A DNA stretch of 64,000 nt from Ruegeria conchae (lineage in GTDB: Bacteria > Pseudomonadota > Alphaproteobacteria > Rhodobacterales > Rhodobacteraceae). The number at the start of each line of letters is the position of its first letter. Positions within the stretch are counted from its first letter, which is position 1. The stretch is taken from contig NZ_AEYW01000001.1 of the NCBI RefSeq assembly GCF_000192475.1, positions 291,272 to 355,271 of the forward strand. The letters run 5' to 3'. Of the stretch, positions 7,207-17,021 are shown piece by piece. The notes below the pieces were generated by a model. It did no database searches. It saw only the letters and a program-made list of their open reading frames with translations, and had not been told where the DNA came from. The position numbers were made by a program, and so were the translations under genes.

Positions 7207-8400
7207 ATGGATCAGCTATACGCCACCCGCGCATCCCGAATGAAAGCATCCGAAATCCGCGAATTGCTGAAGCTTCTGGGCGAGCCCGGTATCATTTCGT
7301 TCGCAGGTGGTATCCCTGACCCGAACCTGTTCCCGGCTGAGGCCTTTGCCGAGGCGTTCCAGAACGCGCTAGGCCCGGATCAACAGGCTCAGGCCTTGCA
7401 ATACTCTGTCAGCGAGGGCTATGCGCCCTTGCGCCATTGGCTGGTTGGCTACATGCGCGGGATAGGTGTGGAGTGCGACATCGACAACATCCTGATCACC
7501 TCCGGTTCTCAGCAGGCGCTGGATTATCTGGGTAAGCTGTTTCTATCGCCGGGCGATACCGCGCTGGTCGGCTGGCCCACCTATCTGGGCGCGCTGAATG
7601 CCTTTGACGCTTATGAGCCGCGCTTCGATCAGCTCAGTGTCAACGGCAATCGTGGCGCGGCTGAGTACCGAGAAGCGGCGGATGGCAGTCCGATCAAGTT
7701 CGCTTATCTCTCCGCTGATTTCGCCAACCCGACGGGTGAGACCGTCGACCTGCGGGGCAGGGAAGCGCTGTTGGATCTGGCCGAGGAATTGGACTGTGCT
7801 GTGATCGAGGATGGGGCCTATCAGGCGCTGCGCTATGATGGCGACCCGATCCCCCCAATCATGGCGCTGGAACAGGCCCGCAAGGGATCAATCGAAAACT
7901 GCCGCACGATCTATTGTGGTAGTTTCTCGAAAACCCTGTCACCCGGTCTGCGTGTTGGCTGGGTGGTAGGTGCGAAACCTGTAATCTCGCAAATGGTGCT
8001 GCTCAAGCAGGCCGCAGACCTGCATTCCTCGACTATCAACCAGATGGCTGTGTATCAGGTGGCGCGGGATTGTTTCGAAAACCACGTTCCGATGTTGCGC
8101 CGCACCTATGCCGCCCGCCGCGATGCGATGTTGGAGGCGTTGGCCCAGCATATGCCCGATGGTGTGGAATGGACCCGACCCGAAGGCGGTATGTTCATTT
8201 GGGTCACGTTGCCCAAAGGGGTGAACGGGGCCGATCTGCTGGCCCGGGCGCTTGAAACCGTCAAGTTGGCCTTTGTCCCGGGTCAGGCGTTCTTCCCTGA
8301 TGACACCGGGGCCAACACGATCCGGCTGAGCTTTTCCAATTCCGATGAGGATACGATCCGCGAAGGTATTCGCCGATTGGGAGAGGTGCTGCGCGCCTGA
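7207..8400 (+). CDS. PLP-dependent aminotransferase, class I/II (2-aminoadipate transaminase-like)
   Basis: A 397-residue fold-type I aminotransferase resembling LysN and the C-terminal domain of MocR regulators, but with no DNA-binding domain. Visible landmarks are ISFAGGIPDPNLFP (residues 30-43), YSVSEGYAPLR, the cofactor-contacting NPTGE, and the Schiff-base lysine in SFSKTLSPGLRVGW. It starts at ATG after a GGAGGAGG site. It probably transfers the amino group of an amino acid such as an aminoadipate, leucine or aromatic analogue to 2-oxoglutarate. The divergent GntR regulator and twin operators suggest substrate induction. Confidence 0.88.
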   Translation: MDQLYATRASRMKASEIRELLKLLGEPGIISFAGGIPDPNLFPAEAFAEAFQNALGPDQQAQALQYSVSEGYAPLRHWLVGYMRGIGVECDIDNILITSGSQQALDYLGKLFLSPGDTALVGWPTYLGALNAFDAYEPRFDQLSVNGNRGAAEYREAADGSPIKFAYLSADFANPTGETVDLRGREALLDLAEELDCAVIEDGAYQALRYDGDPIPPIMALEQARKGSIENCRTIYCGSFSKTLSPGLRVGWVVGAKPVISQMVLLKQAADLHSSTINQMAVYQVARDCFENHVPMLRRTYAARRDAMLEALAQHMPDGVEWTRPEGGMFIWVTLPKGVNGADLLARALETVKLAFVPGQAFFPDDTGANTIRLSFSNSDEDTIREGIRRLGEVLRA

Positions 8401-8444
8401 TCTGAGAAAGGATTCATTAACCATATTGCCGCAAGAACGGCGGT

Positions 8445-8840
8445 ATGATCCGTCTGCTTGCCTTCCTGTTACTCACCGCCTGCTCTGGTGGCATGCCCTA
8501 TTTCCGCGACCAGCCCGCAACACGTGTTGCGGTAAATGGCAGCGTGTTTGACGTCCGCGTCCGCAACGAACTGGCCGAAGCCGTCCGCATAAACCCGCAA
8601 TACGCGCCGCGCCTTGGTCCGATCCGCGACCGCGCCGCGCTGGCGATGGCACAGGTCTCGGGCTGTCCGCTTCTGGACGTTCTGGGCGACGCGGCCGTAA
8701 CTGTAGGCGTGCTGGGCTGCGACAAGGAACTGGGGGAAAAGCTGATTTTCGGAGCGCTCCTACGCCGCCCTTATGAATGCGTCGATTATGGCTATTACGA
8801 AGACTATGGATATCAGGCCTTCGAATGTTCGCCGTATTAA
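8445..8840 (+). CDS. Predicted lipoprotein of unknown function
   Basis: A 131-residue protein with a short lipoprotein signal (MIRLLAFLLLTAC, lipobox LTAC). The mature part is a compact domain with repeated valines (RVAVNGSVFDVRVRNELAEAVRIN), then two cysteines (SGCPLL and LGCDKE) and a tyrosine-rich, two-cysteine tail (ECVDYGYYEDYGYQAFECSPY). This arrangement suggests disulfide-stabilised folding in the periplasm. I do not recognise the family. It lies between the aminotransferase and smc, 44 bases after the former. Confidence 0.65.
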   Translation: MIRLLAFLLLTACSGGMPYFRDQPATRVAVNGSVFDVRVRNELAEAVRINPQYAPRLGPIRDRAALAMAQVSGCPLLDVLGDAAVTVGVLGCDKELGEKLIFGALLRRPYECVDYGYYEDYGYQAFECSPY

Positions 8841-8981
8841 GATACGCGAAACCCTGCGTAGTTTTGCCAAGATATTGTGGATAACTCGGCCAATCATCCC
8901 ATATCCTGCGCAATCACGTTGACACCTCCCCCATCCGTTGCGCAGACTTCCTAACCATAGGAATCACACCAAGAGCAGCCA

Positions 8982-11900
8982 TTGCGCTTTAGCAAACTCA
9001 AACTGACCGGCTTCAAAAGCTTTGTTGACCCGACCGATCTGATCATCGCGGACGGGTTGACCGGAGTCGTCGGTCCCAATGGCTGTGGCAAATCCAACCT
9101 TCTGGAAGCTCTGCGCTGGGTGATGGGCGAAAACCGCCCCAAATCCATGCGCGGCGGGGCGATGGAGGATGTGATCTTTGCGGGCGCGGCGACCCGGCCC
9201 GCAAGGAACTTTGCCGAGGTGGTCCTGACCATGGATAACTCGGAACGTCTGGCGCCATCCGGCTTCAATGACAGTGACCAGTTGGAGATTGTCCGCCGCA
9301 TCACCCGCGACGTGGGCAGCGCCTATAAGACCAACGGCAAGGATGTCCGCGCCCGCGACGTGCAGATGCTGTTTGCCGATGCCTCGACCGGGGCGCACTC
9401 ACCTGCGCTGGTGGGGCAAAACCGCATTGCCGAATTGATCAACGCCAAGCCCCGCGCGCGCCGACGCATTCTGGAAGAGGCTGCGGGTATTTCGGGCCTC
9501 TATCAACGCCGCCACGAGGCCGAGCTGAAGCTGAAGGGCACCGAGGCCAACCTGACCCGCGTCGATGACGTGCTGGAACAGTTGGGCGGCCAGTTGGCGC
9601 AACTCGCCCGTCAGGCCCGTCAGGCCGCGCGTTACCGCGAGATTGGTGAACAGCTGCGTCAAGCCGAGGGCATGCTGCTCTATCGTCGCTGGAAAGAGGC
9701 TGACATGGCTCGCCAAGCGGCAGAAGAAAAGCTGCGAGACCGGATCACCGAAGCCTCCCGCGCCGAGGCATCCGCCCGCGAATCCGCAGCCAAACGCGCC
9801 GAGATCGAGGAAACCCTGCCACCCCTGCGCGAGGAAGAGGCTATTGCTGCCGCCGTCCTGCAGCGACAGCAGGTGCAACGCGATCAACTCTCGGATCAGG
9901 AAACCCGTGCGCGCCAGACGATCGAGACGCTGACCAACCGGATCCAGCAACTGGGCAACGACATCGAACGCGAATCCGGCCTGAACCGCGATGCGGGTGA
10001 GATGATCGAACGGCTGGAATGGGAGGCGCGCGAGCTGGCCAAAGCCGCCGAGGGCTATGACGAAAAGGTCGCCGAAGCTGCGGAAGTTGCCCGCGAAGCC
10101 GCTTCGGTTTTGCAAGATCGCGAAGATCACCTGTCGCAGGAAACCGAAGACATGGCGCGCCTGGTGGCGCGACACCAATCGGCGCAGCGATTGGTTGAAG
10201 ACAGCCGCAAGACACTGACCCGCTCCGAAGGCGAAGAGGAAAAGGCCCGGGCCGCCGTGGACGAGGCGCGCAATGCTCTGTCCCGCGCCAGCGAGGCGTT
10301 CGAGACCGCGCAGGAGGGCGAAGAAGAGGCCCGTGAAGCTGCTGAGTCCGCCGAAGAAGCGCTCGCCGCTGCCGATGAGCTGCGCAACGACACGCAGGCG
10401 CGTGAGGCAGAGGCCCGCGCCAAGCGCTCCGAGGCGGAAGGCGAGTTGGGTGCGATCCGGGCCGAAACCTCCGCACTAGCGAAACTGGTCGAACGCGATA
10501 CGGCTGAGGGTGGGCAGGTGCTCGACCTGTTGCGCGTGGCGTCGGGCCATGAAAAGGCACTGGGCGCCGCGCTGGCCGATGACCTACGCGCGCCGCTGGT
10601 CGAGGGCGACGGTCCTTCGGGCTGGGTGCAGGTCGTGGGCTATGACAGCGATCAACCCTTGCCAGATGGGGCCGAGCCTCTGGCCTTGCATGTGTCCGGT
10701 CCCGACCGGCTCAGCCGCCGGATCGCGCAAATTGGTCTGGTCGATGCGGATCAGGGGGCACGGTTGCAGGCGTCGCTGAAACCTGGGCAACGGCTGGTCT
10801 CGCGCTCGGGCGACCTGTGGCGCTGGGACGGGTTCCGCGCTTGGGCCGAAGACGCGCCAAGCGCCGCCGCTCTGCGGCTGGAACAGCTGAACAAGCTGGA
10901 AGCGCTGAAACAGGAACTGACCCGCACCGAGGCACAAGCCGACGGTGCACGCGCCGCGCATGAGGCGCTGTCCCAGCAACTGGCCGACGTCACCGAAGCC
11001 GACCGTCGCGCCCGCGAGGCTCGTCGCGCTGCCGACCAGCGCATGGCGGAAACGGCGCGGATGCTCAGCCGGGCCGAGGCCGATCGCAATCTGGCACAGG
11101 GCAAGCTGGAAACACTAACACTGGCTGTTGACCGCCATAAGGAAGATGCAATGTCTGCCCGCGCGCAACTGCGCGAGGCTGAGGGCGCGCTGACCGGACT
11201 GGGCGACCTCGACAGCGCCCGCGCGCAGGTCGAGGACATCAAACAGACGGTCGAGGCGGCGCGGATCACCATGCTGACCCACCGCTCGACCCATGACGAA
11301 CTGCGCCGCGAGGGCGAGGCCCGCACCCGACGCACGCAGGAGGTGACCAAGGACCTTAGCGGTTGGCGGCACCGTCTGGAAACGGCGGAAAAGCGGATAT
11401 CGGAACTGGCCGAACGCAAGGAAAGTTCGGAAGAGGAACTGACCGAGGCCATGGCCGCCCCCAGCGAAATCGCCGAGGCGCGGGAAGAGCTGAACGAGCT
11501 GATCGAAACCGCCGAGGCCCGCCGCGCCGAAGCCGCCGACAAGCTGGCCGAAGCCGAGACCCAGCAGCGCGAGATCGTGCTGGCCGAACGCGAAGCCGAA
11601 CGTCTGGCCTCGGAAGCGCGCGAAAGCCGCGCGGCGGCTGAGGCGCGTTGTGACGCGGCCAGGGAAAGCGTGGTCGCGGCGGCGGAACGGATTGCCGAGG
11701 ACCAGCAACTGACGCCAAACCAGTTGCTGAACCAGCTCGACACCAACCCCGATCAGATGCCCGCCGCCGACGCGCTGGAGGCCGAAGTGAACCGCCACAA
11801 GCGCCAGCGCGACGCGATGGGGGCGGTGAATCTGCGTGCCGAAGAGGACAGCAAGGAAGTTCAGGAAGAATTCGACACGCTGAATGGGGAAAAGGGTGAT

Positions 11901-12437
11901 CTGGAAGAGGCGATCAAGGCCTTGCGCAGCGGTATCGCCAGCCTCAACCGCGAAGGGCGCGAACGTCTGTTGACCGCATTTGAACAGGTGAACTCGAACT
12001 TCGCGATGCTGTTCAAGCACCTTTTCGGCGGCGGTGAGGCAAATCTGGTCATGGTTGAAAGCGACGACCCGCTGGATGCGGGCCTTGAGATCATGTGCCA
12101 ACCGCCGGGCAAGAAGCTGTCGACCCTCAGCCTGCTGTCAGGTGGGGAGCAGACCCTGACGGCGACTGCGCTGATTTTTGGCGTCTTCCTCGCTAACCCG
12201 GCCCCGATCTGTGTGCTCGACGAGGTCGACGCGCCGCTCGATGACGCCAACGTCACCCGCTTTTGCGACCTGCTGGACGAGATGTGCCGCCAGACCGACA
12301 CCCGCTTCCTGATCATCACCCACCACGCGGTGACTATGGCGCGGATGGATCGTCTGTTTGGTGTGACGATGCAGGAACAGGGCGTTAGCCAACTGGTCTC
12401 GGTCGACCTCAAGAAGGCCGAGCAGATGGTCGCCTGA
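8982..12437 (+). CDS. smc: Chromosome segregation ATPase SMC
   Basis: An 1151-residue SMC with the full architecture: N-terminal head with Walker A GPNGCGKSN (residues 31-39), first coiled coil from about 165 to 500, a hinge region around 505-640 (ASGHEKALGAALADDLRAPL), second coiled coil to about 1000, and C-terminal head with signature LLSGGEQT (about 1048) and Walker B ICVLDEVDAPLDD (about 1075). It condenses and organises the chromosome with ScpA/ScpB, which are not in the window. The start is TTG at 8982, because MRFSKLKLTGFKSF is the canonical SMC opening and no ATG gives it. The composition is typical of its neighbours. Confidence 0.97.
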   Translation: MRFSKLKLTGFKSFVDPTDLIIADGLTGVVGPNGCGKSNLLEALRWVMGENRPKSMRGGAMEDVIFAGAATRPARNFAEVVLTMDNSERLAPSGFNDSDQLEIVRRITRDVGSAYKTNGKDVRARDVQMLFADASTGAHSPALVGQNRIAELINAKPRARRRILEEAAGISGLYQRRHEAELKLKGTEANLTRVDDVLEQLGGQLAQLARQARQAARYREIGEQLRQAEGMLLYRRWKEADMARQAAEEKLRDRITEASRAEASARESAAKRAEIEETLPPLREEEAIAAAVLQRQQVQRDQLSDQETRARQTIETLTNRIQQLGNDIERESGLNRDAGEMIERLEWEARELAKAAEGYDEKVAEAAEVAREAASVLQDREDHLSQETEDMARLVARHQSAQRLVEDSRKTLTRSEGEEEKARAAVDEARNALSRASEAFETAQEGEEEAREAAESAEEALAAADELRNDTQAREAEARAKRSEAEGELGAIRAETSALAKLVERDTAEGGQVLDLLRVASGHEKALGAALADDLRAPLVEGDGPSGWVQVVGYDSDQPLPDGAEPLALHVSGPDRLSRRIAQIGLVDADQGARLQASLKPGQRLVSRSGDLWRWDGFRAWAEDAPSAAALRLEQLNKLEALKQELTRTEAQADGARAAHEALSQQLADVTEADRRAREARRAADQRMAETARMLSRAEADRNLAQGKLETLTLAVDRHKEDAMSARAQLREAEGALTGLGDLDSARAQVEDIKQTVEAARITMLTHRSTHDELRREGEARTRRTQEVTKDLSGWRHRLETAEKRISELAERKESSEEELTEAMAAPSEIAEAREELNELIETAEARRAEAADKLAEAETQQREIVLAEREAERLASEARESRAAAEARCDAARESVVAAAERIAEDQQLTPNQLLNQLDTNPDQMPAADALEAEVNRHKRQRDAMGAVNLRAEEDSKEVQEEFDTLNGEKGDLEEAIKALRSGIASLNREGRERLLTAFEQVNSNFAMLFKHLFGGGEANLVMVESDDPLDAGLEIMCQPPGKKLSTLSLLSGGEQTLTATALIFGVFLANPAPICVLDEVDAPLDDANVTRFCDLLDEMCRQTDTRFLIITHHAVTMARMDRLFGVTMQEQGVSQLVSVDLKKAEQMVA

Positions 12438-12491
12438 ACGATCACTGCAACGTTATGAGCCATGGCCCGCATATCAAGTTAGGCTGGCATC

Positions 12492-12842
12492 ATGATCCGA
12501 TACTTCATTCTCGCACTGCTGGCGGCCAATCCCCTCTGGGCTGCCGACTGGCCCACCAAGCCCGGCGACATCCCATTGTCGCCTCAGGAACTTGAGGCGC
12601 TGGCAGGTCGCACATTAACCTTCTACGACGACGGCCAATCCAAATTTTCGGCCGGAGGGGCCTATTCCTACACCTACGCCAGCGGAGATTCCGCCTTTGG
12701 CACGTATTCCATCGCCCAGGATGGCAGCGTCTGCATCGCCTATCGCAACGGATTCAGCCGTTGCGATCTGTATGTTCGCAGTGGGGAACGGTTGATCCTG
12801 ATCGACGAGAAAGGTGACCGCTATCCGATCAAGAGCGAGTAA
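12492..12842 (+). CDS. Small exported protein of unknown function
   Basis: A 116-residue protein with a cleavable signal (MIRYFILALLAANPLWAADW, likely cut after AxA). The mature part is short and beta-rich, with TFYDDGQSKFSAGGAYSYTY, a GTYSI turn and two cysteines (VCIAY and RCDLY) that probably form a disulfide. This pattern resembles small periplasmic proteins of Rhodobacteraceae that read like lipocalin or META fragments, but I cannot assign a family. It follows smc by 54 bases on the same strand. Confidence 0.65.
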   Translation: MIRYFILALLAANPLWAADWPTKPGDIPLSPQELEALAGRTLTFYDDGQSKFSAGGAYSYTYASGDSAFGTYSIAQDGSVCIAYRNGFSRCDLYVRSGERLILIDEKGDRYPIKSE

Positions 12843-12973
12843 ATGATCTATTTTTTCCAGCCAAAGCGACATATCGATAGAAATTATGATCGCATAGGGT
12901 GAAGAACGGGATAATTTTTAGCTGTTGAAGTTGTAGAATGCTCCAGATCAATAGATTTTATGGGGTTCACAAT

Positions 12974-13771
12974 ATGTGCCGTTTTTTAGCTTGGGTTGGG
13001 GAACAGCGATATCTGGATGAGTTGGTTCAAGAGCAGGAGCAATCGCTGGTCATTCAAAGCCGCAACGCATTGATAGGGAAGACACCGATCAATGCCGATG
13101 GGTTTGGACTGGCTTGGTATTCTGACCGCGAAACGCCTTGTTTCTACAAGGACACTCATCCCGCGTGGTCCGATGCAAATCTCAAGCAACTGGCACATCA
13201 CACACGATCACGACTGTTTCTGGCCCATGTGCGAGCGTCGACTGGCACTGCGACTTCGCGTAACAATTGCCACCCGTTCGGTGTTGGAAAATGGAGCTTC
13301 ATGCATAATGGCCAGGCTGGTGGGCATGACCAAATCCGGCAAGAGCTCGACTCAATGATCCCGGCACATTTGTACGGGCACCGAATGGGTGCCACGGAAA
13401 GCGAGGCGATCTTTCTGATTGCTCATGGTGAAGGTCTGGATTCAAACCCGATCGGCTCAATGGCACGGGCCGTGGGGCGGGTGGAAGCGCTGTCCCGACA
13501 ATGCGGGTCGTTACCCTATATGCGGTTTGCGGCGTGCTGGTCAGATGGCAAGCGTGTATTTGCGGCGCGCTATGCGTCTGATCGTTATGCACCCAGTCTG
13601 CATTACCGGACCTCCGACGACGGTATAGTGATATCGTCCGAACCGCTTGATGCAGACAGTGACGGCTGGGTTGAAGTACAACCCAATACCGCCATCGTTA
13701 CAGAAGGCTCGGTGGTATCGATCCATGCGTTTGATCCGTCAGTGAAACGTGAACCGGCAAAGGTCGCCTAG
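12974..13771 (+). CDS. Class II glutamine amidotransferase (YafJ-like)
   Basis: A 265-residue Ntn-type amidotransferase. The start is placed at 12974 so that the nucleophile cysteine is residue 2 (MCRFLAWVG), as the family requires after methionine removal; the earlier start at 12938 would bury it. Other active-site landmarks are NADGFGLAWY, FLAHVRASTGT (oxyanion and glutamine-binding arginine), HPF and FMHNG. There is no synthase domain attached, as in YafJ and EgtC-like enzymes, so it hydrolyses a gamma-glutamyl amide bond. No egt genes are nearby, so ergothioneine synthesis is not supported. An AT-rich 130-base gap precedes it. Confidence 0.9.
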   Translation: MCRFLAWVGEQRYLDELVQEQEQSLVIQSRNALIGKTPINADGFGLAWYSDRETPCFYKDTHPAWSDANLKQLAHHTRSRLFLAHVRASTGTATSRNNCHPFGVGKWSFMHNGQAGGHDQIRQELDSMIPAHLYGHRMGATESEAIFLIAHGEGLDSNPIGSMARAVGRVEALSRQCGSLPYMRFAACWSDGKRVFAARYASDRYAPSLHYRTSDDGIVISSEPLDADSDGWVEVQPNTAIVTEGSVVSIHAFDPSVKREPAKVA

Positions 13772-13781
13772 GCGCTGATCC

Positions 13782-14945
13782 TTATAGCTGGTTCAACAGC
13801 TGTGTCGTTGGCCAGGCATCGGCCGGTAGACCTAGTTGTACCTGTTCGGCCTGCACCGCTGCGCGTGTTCCGGCCCCAAGTATGCCGTCGATCTTGCCCA
13901 CGTCGTGCCCCCGCGCCTGCAATTTTGTCTGCAACTGCTTCATCTGAGCGCCGGTCAGCCCCGGCGTTGGGTTGCCTGCGTCGTAGATCTGCGCGCCTTC
14001 CAGCCGTGTGCCGAAATAGGCGGCCGTCAGGACGTAAACGAAGCTCTGGTTCCATTCGAAATAAACATCGAAATTCGGGTAAGCCAGAAAGGCGGGGCCC
14101 TTGTGCCCTTGTGGCAGGATAAGCGAGGCGGGCAGGTCGCTCAAAGACCCACTGCGCGCCTGTACGCCCATCGCCTGCCACTCGGACACCGGGCGGGGCT
14201 TGCCGGGGCCTGATAGTGACCAGTCCATCTGCGCGGGCACTGTGACCTCCTGCAGCCATGGCTGACCCGGTTGCCAACCCAGATGCGACAGCATTTTGGC
14301 CCCGGACATCAGTGCATCCGGCACCGAGGTTTTTAGCGAAACCTTGCCGTCTCCGTCCCCATCCACGCCGTTTTCCAAAATGTCGCGCGGCAGCATCTGC
14401 ACCATGCCAATCTCGCCCGCCCATGCGCCGGTGGTGCGGGTCGGGTCGAAATTGCCTTGTTGATACAGCTCGATGGCAGCGAAGATTTGCGGCCGGAACA
14501 GCTCGGGGCGGCGGCAATCATGGGCAAGCGTCACCAGCGCGTTTCGGGTGTTGAAATCACCCTGAAACGCGCCGTAGTCGGTCTCGAAAGCCCAGAACGC
14601 CAGCAACACACCTCGCGAAATGCCGTATTCACGCTCAATCCGGTCAAATACGGCATCGTACTTCCCTGACATGGCCTTACCCCGGTCGATCCGGTTTTGC
14701 GAGATCAGTCGGCGCGAAAAGTCGATGAAGGGTTTTTGGAATACGCCCTGCGCGCGGTCAGCTTTCAGAACGGCTCCGTCCTGCTGCGCGCCGTTGAAGA
14801 AGCTGTCAACGGTGGACTTGTCGAAACCCTGCTGAATGGCTTCGGCTTTCAGCCCTTTGACGAAGGTATTGAACCCACCGCCGCACTGGGCAAGGGCGGG
14901 TGAGGCGAAGAAGGCGGCGGCAATAAGGCCGGAAAGGAAACGCAT
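13782..14945 (-). CDS. Lytic murein transglycosylase, MltB-like with peptidoglycan-binding domain
   Basis: A 387-residue exported enzyme. The signal peptide is MRFLSGLIAAAFFASPALA. The SLT_2/MltB catalytic domain runs to about residue 310; the general acid is the glutamate in FWAFETDYG (E121), with AGEIGMVQMLP as the second motif. The last 60 residues (LTGAQMKQLQTKLQARGHDVGKIDGILGAGTRAA) are a PG_binding_1 domain. It cleaves the glycan strand to 1,6-anhydromuramyl products in the periplasm. Residue 21 is cysteine directly after the AxA site, so lipidation is possible but the box (LAQC) is poor. It lies 12 bases downstream of cobD, perhaps by read-through. Confidence 0.92.
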   Translation of the reverse strand: MRFLSGLIAAAFFASPALAQCGGGFNTFVKGLKAEAIQQGFDKSTVDSFFNGAQQDGAVLKADRAQGVFQKPFIDFSRRLISQNRIDRGKAMSGKYDAVFDRIEREYGISRGVLLAFWAFETDYGAFQGDFNTRNALVTLAHDCRRPELFRPQIFAAIELYQQGNFDPTRTTGAWAGEIGMVQMLPRDILENGVDGDGDGKVSLKTSVPDALMSGAKMLSHLGWQPGQPWLQEVTVPAQMDWSLSGPGKPRPVSEWQAMGVQARSGSLSDLPASLILPQGHKGPAFLAYPNFDVYFEWNQSFVYVLTAAYFGTRLEGAQIYDAGNPTPGLTGAQMKQLQTKLQARGHDVGKIDGILGAGTRAAVQAEQVQLGLPADAWPTTQLLNQL

Positions 14946-14957
14946 GGGTCTGATCCG

Positions 14958-15878
14958 TCAGAATATGAAGTTGAACCCAACCCACACCGACACGAGCCCA
15001 AGCGCAAGCCCCCAAACCTGCCAGAGCATGTTGGATGCGCGAAAAACCTCTGCCGCGTCGATATCTTGCCGGGCATTCCCGTTCACCCAGGCGAGACCCC
15101 GCATCTGCCCGTCATAGCTGCGCGGCCCGGCCAGCGCGATATCCAGCGCGCGCGCCATCGCGGCCTCGGGCCAGCCTGCGTTGGGTGAGATATGGCGGCT
15201 TGCATCCTCTACCATTTCTCCCCAGCGCGACCATTGGCCGGACAGCGCCACGATCAATACAAACGTCAGGCGTGCCGGGACAAGGTTCAGCAGATCGTCC
15301 AGCCGCGCCGCTGCCCAACCGAAGGCGCGGTACTTGTCGTTGCGATAGCCGATCATACTGTCGGCGGTGTTGACGACCTTGTAGACCAGCAGCCCCGGCA
15401 GACCCCCGACTAGAAACCAGAAGGCTGGGGCAATCACCCCGTCGCTCAGGTTTTCGGCTGCGCTTTCGATGGCCGAGCGCGCCACCTGCGCCTCGGTCAT
15501 GTCCCGCGTATCGCGCGAGACGATCATGGCGACCTGAGCGCGCCCTTCGGCAAGCGAGGTCAACAGGCCTTCGCCAACTGCGCGAACATGGGTGATCAGG
15601 GATTTCTGTGCCAGAAGGATGGCGCAGACCACGATCTCGACGATCGGACCAAGCAGTGCCAGCAACCGGCCAAGGATGAGTGCCGCCACAACCAGGATGA
15701 GTACCGTCGCAACCCCTTTGAGGCGGCGATACGCCTCATGGTTCAGCCGGTTGTCTAGCCAGCCAATCGCGTTGCCCATCAATACGGCAGGGTGGCGAAT
15801 CCGCGACCACAGCCAATCCGGCTCACCCAGTGCTGCGTCCAGACACATGGCGCAGACCAATAGAAACGCGGTGCTCAC
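14958..15878 (-). CDS. cobD: Adenosylcobinamide-phosphate synthase (CobD/CbiB)
   Basis: A 306-residue membrane enzyme that attaches (R)-1-amino-2-propanol O-phosphate or ethanolamine phosphate to adenosylcobyrate in cobalamin assembly. The GTG start at 15878 overlaps the stop of the upstream gene as GTGA; longer versions of the frame would run into that gene. Family motifs visible: [22 protein letters not shown] (N-terminal DxxxGDPxxxxHPV type), [16 protein letters not shown], and [18 protein letters not shown]. Four to five hydrophobic segments fit the known topology. It forms an operon with cobC. Confidence 0.93.
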   Translation of the reverse strand: MSTAFLLVCAMCLDAALGEPDWLWSRIRHPAVLMGNAIGWLDNRLNHEAYRRLKGVATVLILVVAALILGRLLALLGPIVEIVVCAILLAQKSLITHVRAVGEGLLTSLAEGRAQVAMIVSRDTRDMTEAQVARSAIESAAENLSDGVIAPAFWFLVGGLPGLLVYKVVNTADSMIGYRNDKYRAFGWAAARLDDLLNLVPARLTFVLIVALSGQWSRWGEMVEDASRHISPNAGWPEAAMARALDIALAGPRSYDGQMRGLAWVNGNARQDIDAAEVFRASNMLWQVWGLALGLVSVWVGFNFIF

Positions 15879-16840
15879 AGCGCTGCTTCCAAACGGGCCC
15901 AGCCGTCTGCTGGCGGTAATCCAAGGCGCAGGTAGGTTCTGGAATAGGGGAATATACGGCTCCAGATATGCGCCCGTGCCAGCCGGTTCTGCCATGCGGT
16001 GGCATCGTCTACGTCATAGAGGCGGAACAGGCTGGTCCCACCGATCAACCGCGCACCTTGGGCCGTTACAAGCTGATCCAGCCGGGTTGCGTCATTTGCC
16101 AGACGCATGCGGGTATCTTCCGCCCAATCCGTATCGTGCAGCGCTTGCGTACCGATCCGCAGCGCCGGGCCGGAAACCGCCCAGGGTCCGGTCAGGTCGT
16201 TCAACCGCGCGATCAGATCGGGATGGCCGATCGCAAAACCCAGCCGCAACCCGGCCAGCCCCCAAAACTTGCCAAAACTCTTCAACACCACGACGCCGGG
16301 CCGCCCCGCCAGATGGATCAGCGAGGCGCAGGGGGTGACGTCGCAAAAGCTTTCATCGATCACCGTCAGCGGTGCATTGGCATCCGCGTCCTGCCAGATG
16401 CGCCCGTCGGGATTGTTGGGGTGCACGATGACCCGCGCCTGAGCGGGGCCAGTCTCGTGCACCGTCCAGCCCTGCGCGGTGAACGCGGCGGCATGTTCGT
16501 TATAGGTGGGCATTGTGATCTGCACGCGGCCCGCTTTGGCCAGCGCGGGCAAGCGGGCAATCACTGCTGAAGCGCCGGGCGAGGGCAGAATCTCGGCCCC
16601 GCCCGGCACATTCCAAAACACCCGCGCCGCGTCCGACAGGCGTTCGAACGCGCCATGATCGGGCAGTTCCATCCAGTCCGACGGCTGCAGGCCCGAGACC
16701 TGATACGCGTGCGGATTGATCCCGGTGGACAGATCGATCCAGTCTGTGCGAAGGCCTCCGGACCGTGCCATCGCGCCATCCAGACCACCGCCATGATCGC
16801 GCGCGGCCCGAGGGTTCAATCTGTCATCCTGTCCAACCAT
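15875..16840 (-). CDS. cobC: Threonine-phosphate decarboxylase (CobC)
   Basis: A PLP enzyme of about 321 residues, aminotransferase fold, that makes aminopropanol phosphate from threonine phosphate for the cobalamin side arm. Landmarks are [13 protein letters not shown] near the start, [32 protein letters not shown] and the PLP lysine in [15 protein letters not shown]. The start is uncertain: ATG at 16840 has GGGG upstream and gives [10 protein letters not shown]; an ATG at 16870 adds ten basic residues. The stop overlaps the cobD start. I looked for a cobalamin riboswitch in the 150 bases upstream and did not recognise one. Confidence 0.9.
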   Translation of the reverse strand: MVGQDDRLNPRAARDHGGGLDGAMARSGGLRTDWIDLSTGINPHAYQVSGLQPSDWMELPDHGAFERLSDAARVFWNVPGGAEILPSPGASAVIARLPALAKAGRVQITMPTYNEHAAAFTAQGWTVHETGPAQARVIVHPNNPDGRIWQDADANAPLTVIDESFCDVTPCASLIHLAGRPGVVVLKSFGKFWGLAGLRLGFAIGHPDLIARLNDLTGPWAVSGPALRIGTQALHDTDWAEDTRMRLANDATRLDQLVTAQGARLIGGTSLFRLYDVDDATAWQNRLARAHIWSRIFPYSRTYLRLGLPPADGWARLEAAL

Positions 16841-17021
16841 CAGCCCCAGCCGGAATCGCCTATTTCTCATGCTTCAAGCGGATTTTTGCCGCTCATACAA
16901 GCGAATCCGCCAGTTCACGGCCCTGTGCTGGCGCTGTTAACACTTTGTTAAGGAAATCGCGTGATCACGGACAACAGGGGTCGGCACCACTCACCCATAT
17001 CACGTGCCGAGGTTGTTGCAA

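Noticed and set aside
10751..12101. Long serine/alanine-rich and phenylalanine/glycine-rich frames antisense to smc
   Set aside because: They are shadows of the repetitive coiled-coil codons of smc.
16841..17021. Possible cobalamin riboswitch before cobC
   Set aside because: The about 150 bases upstream on the minus strand do not show the conserved B12-box sequence, and the gap is short for the whole element.
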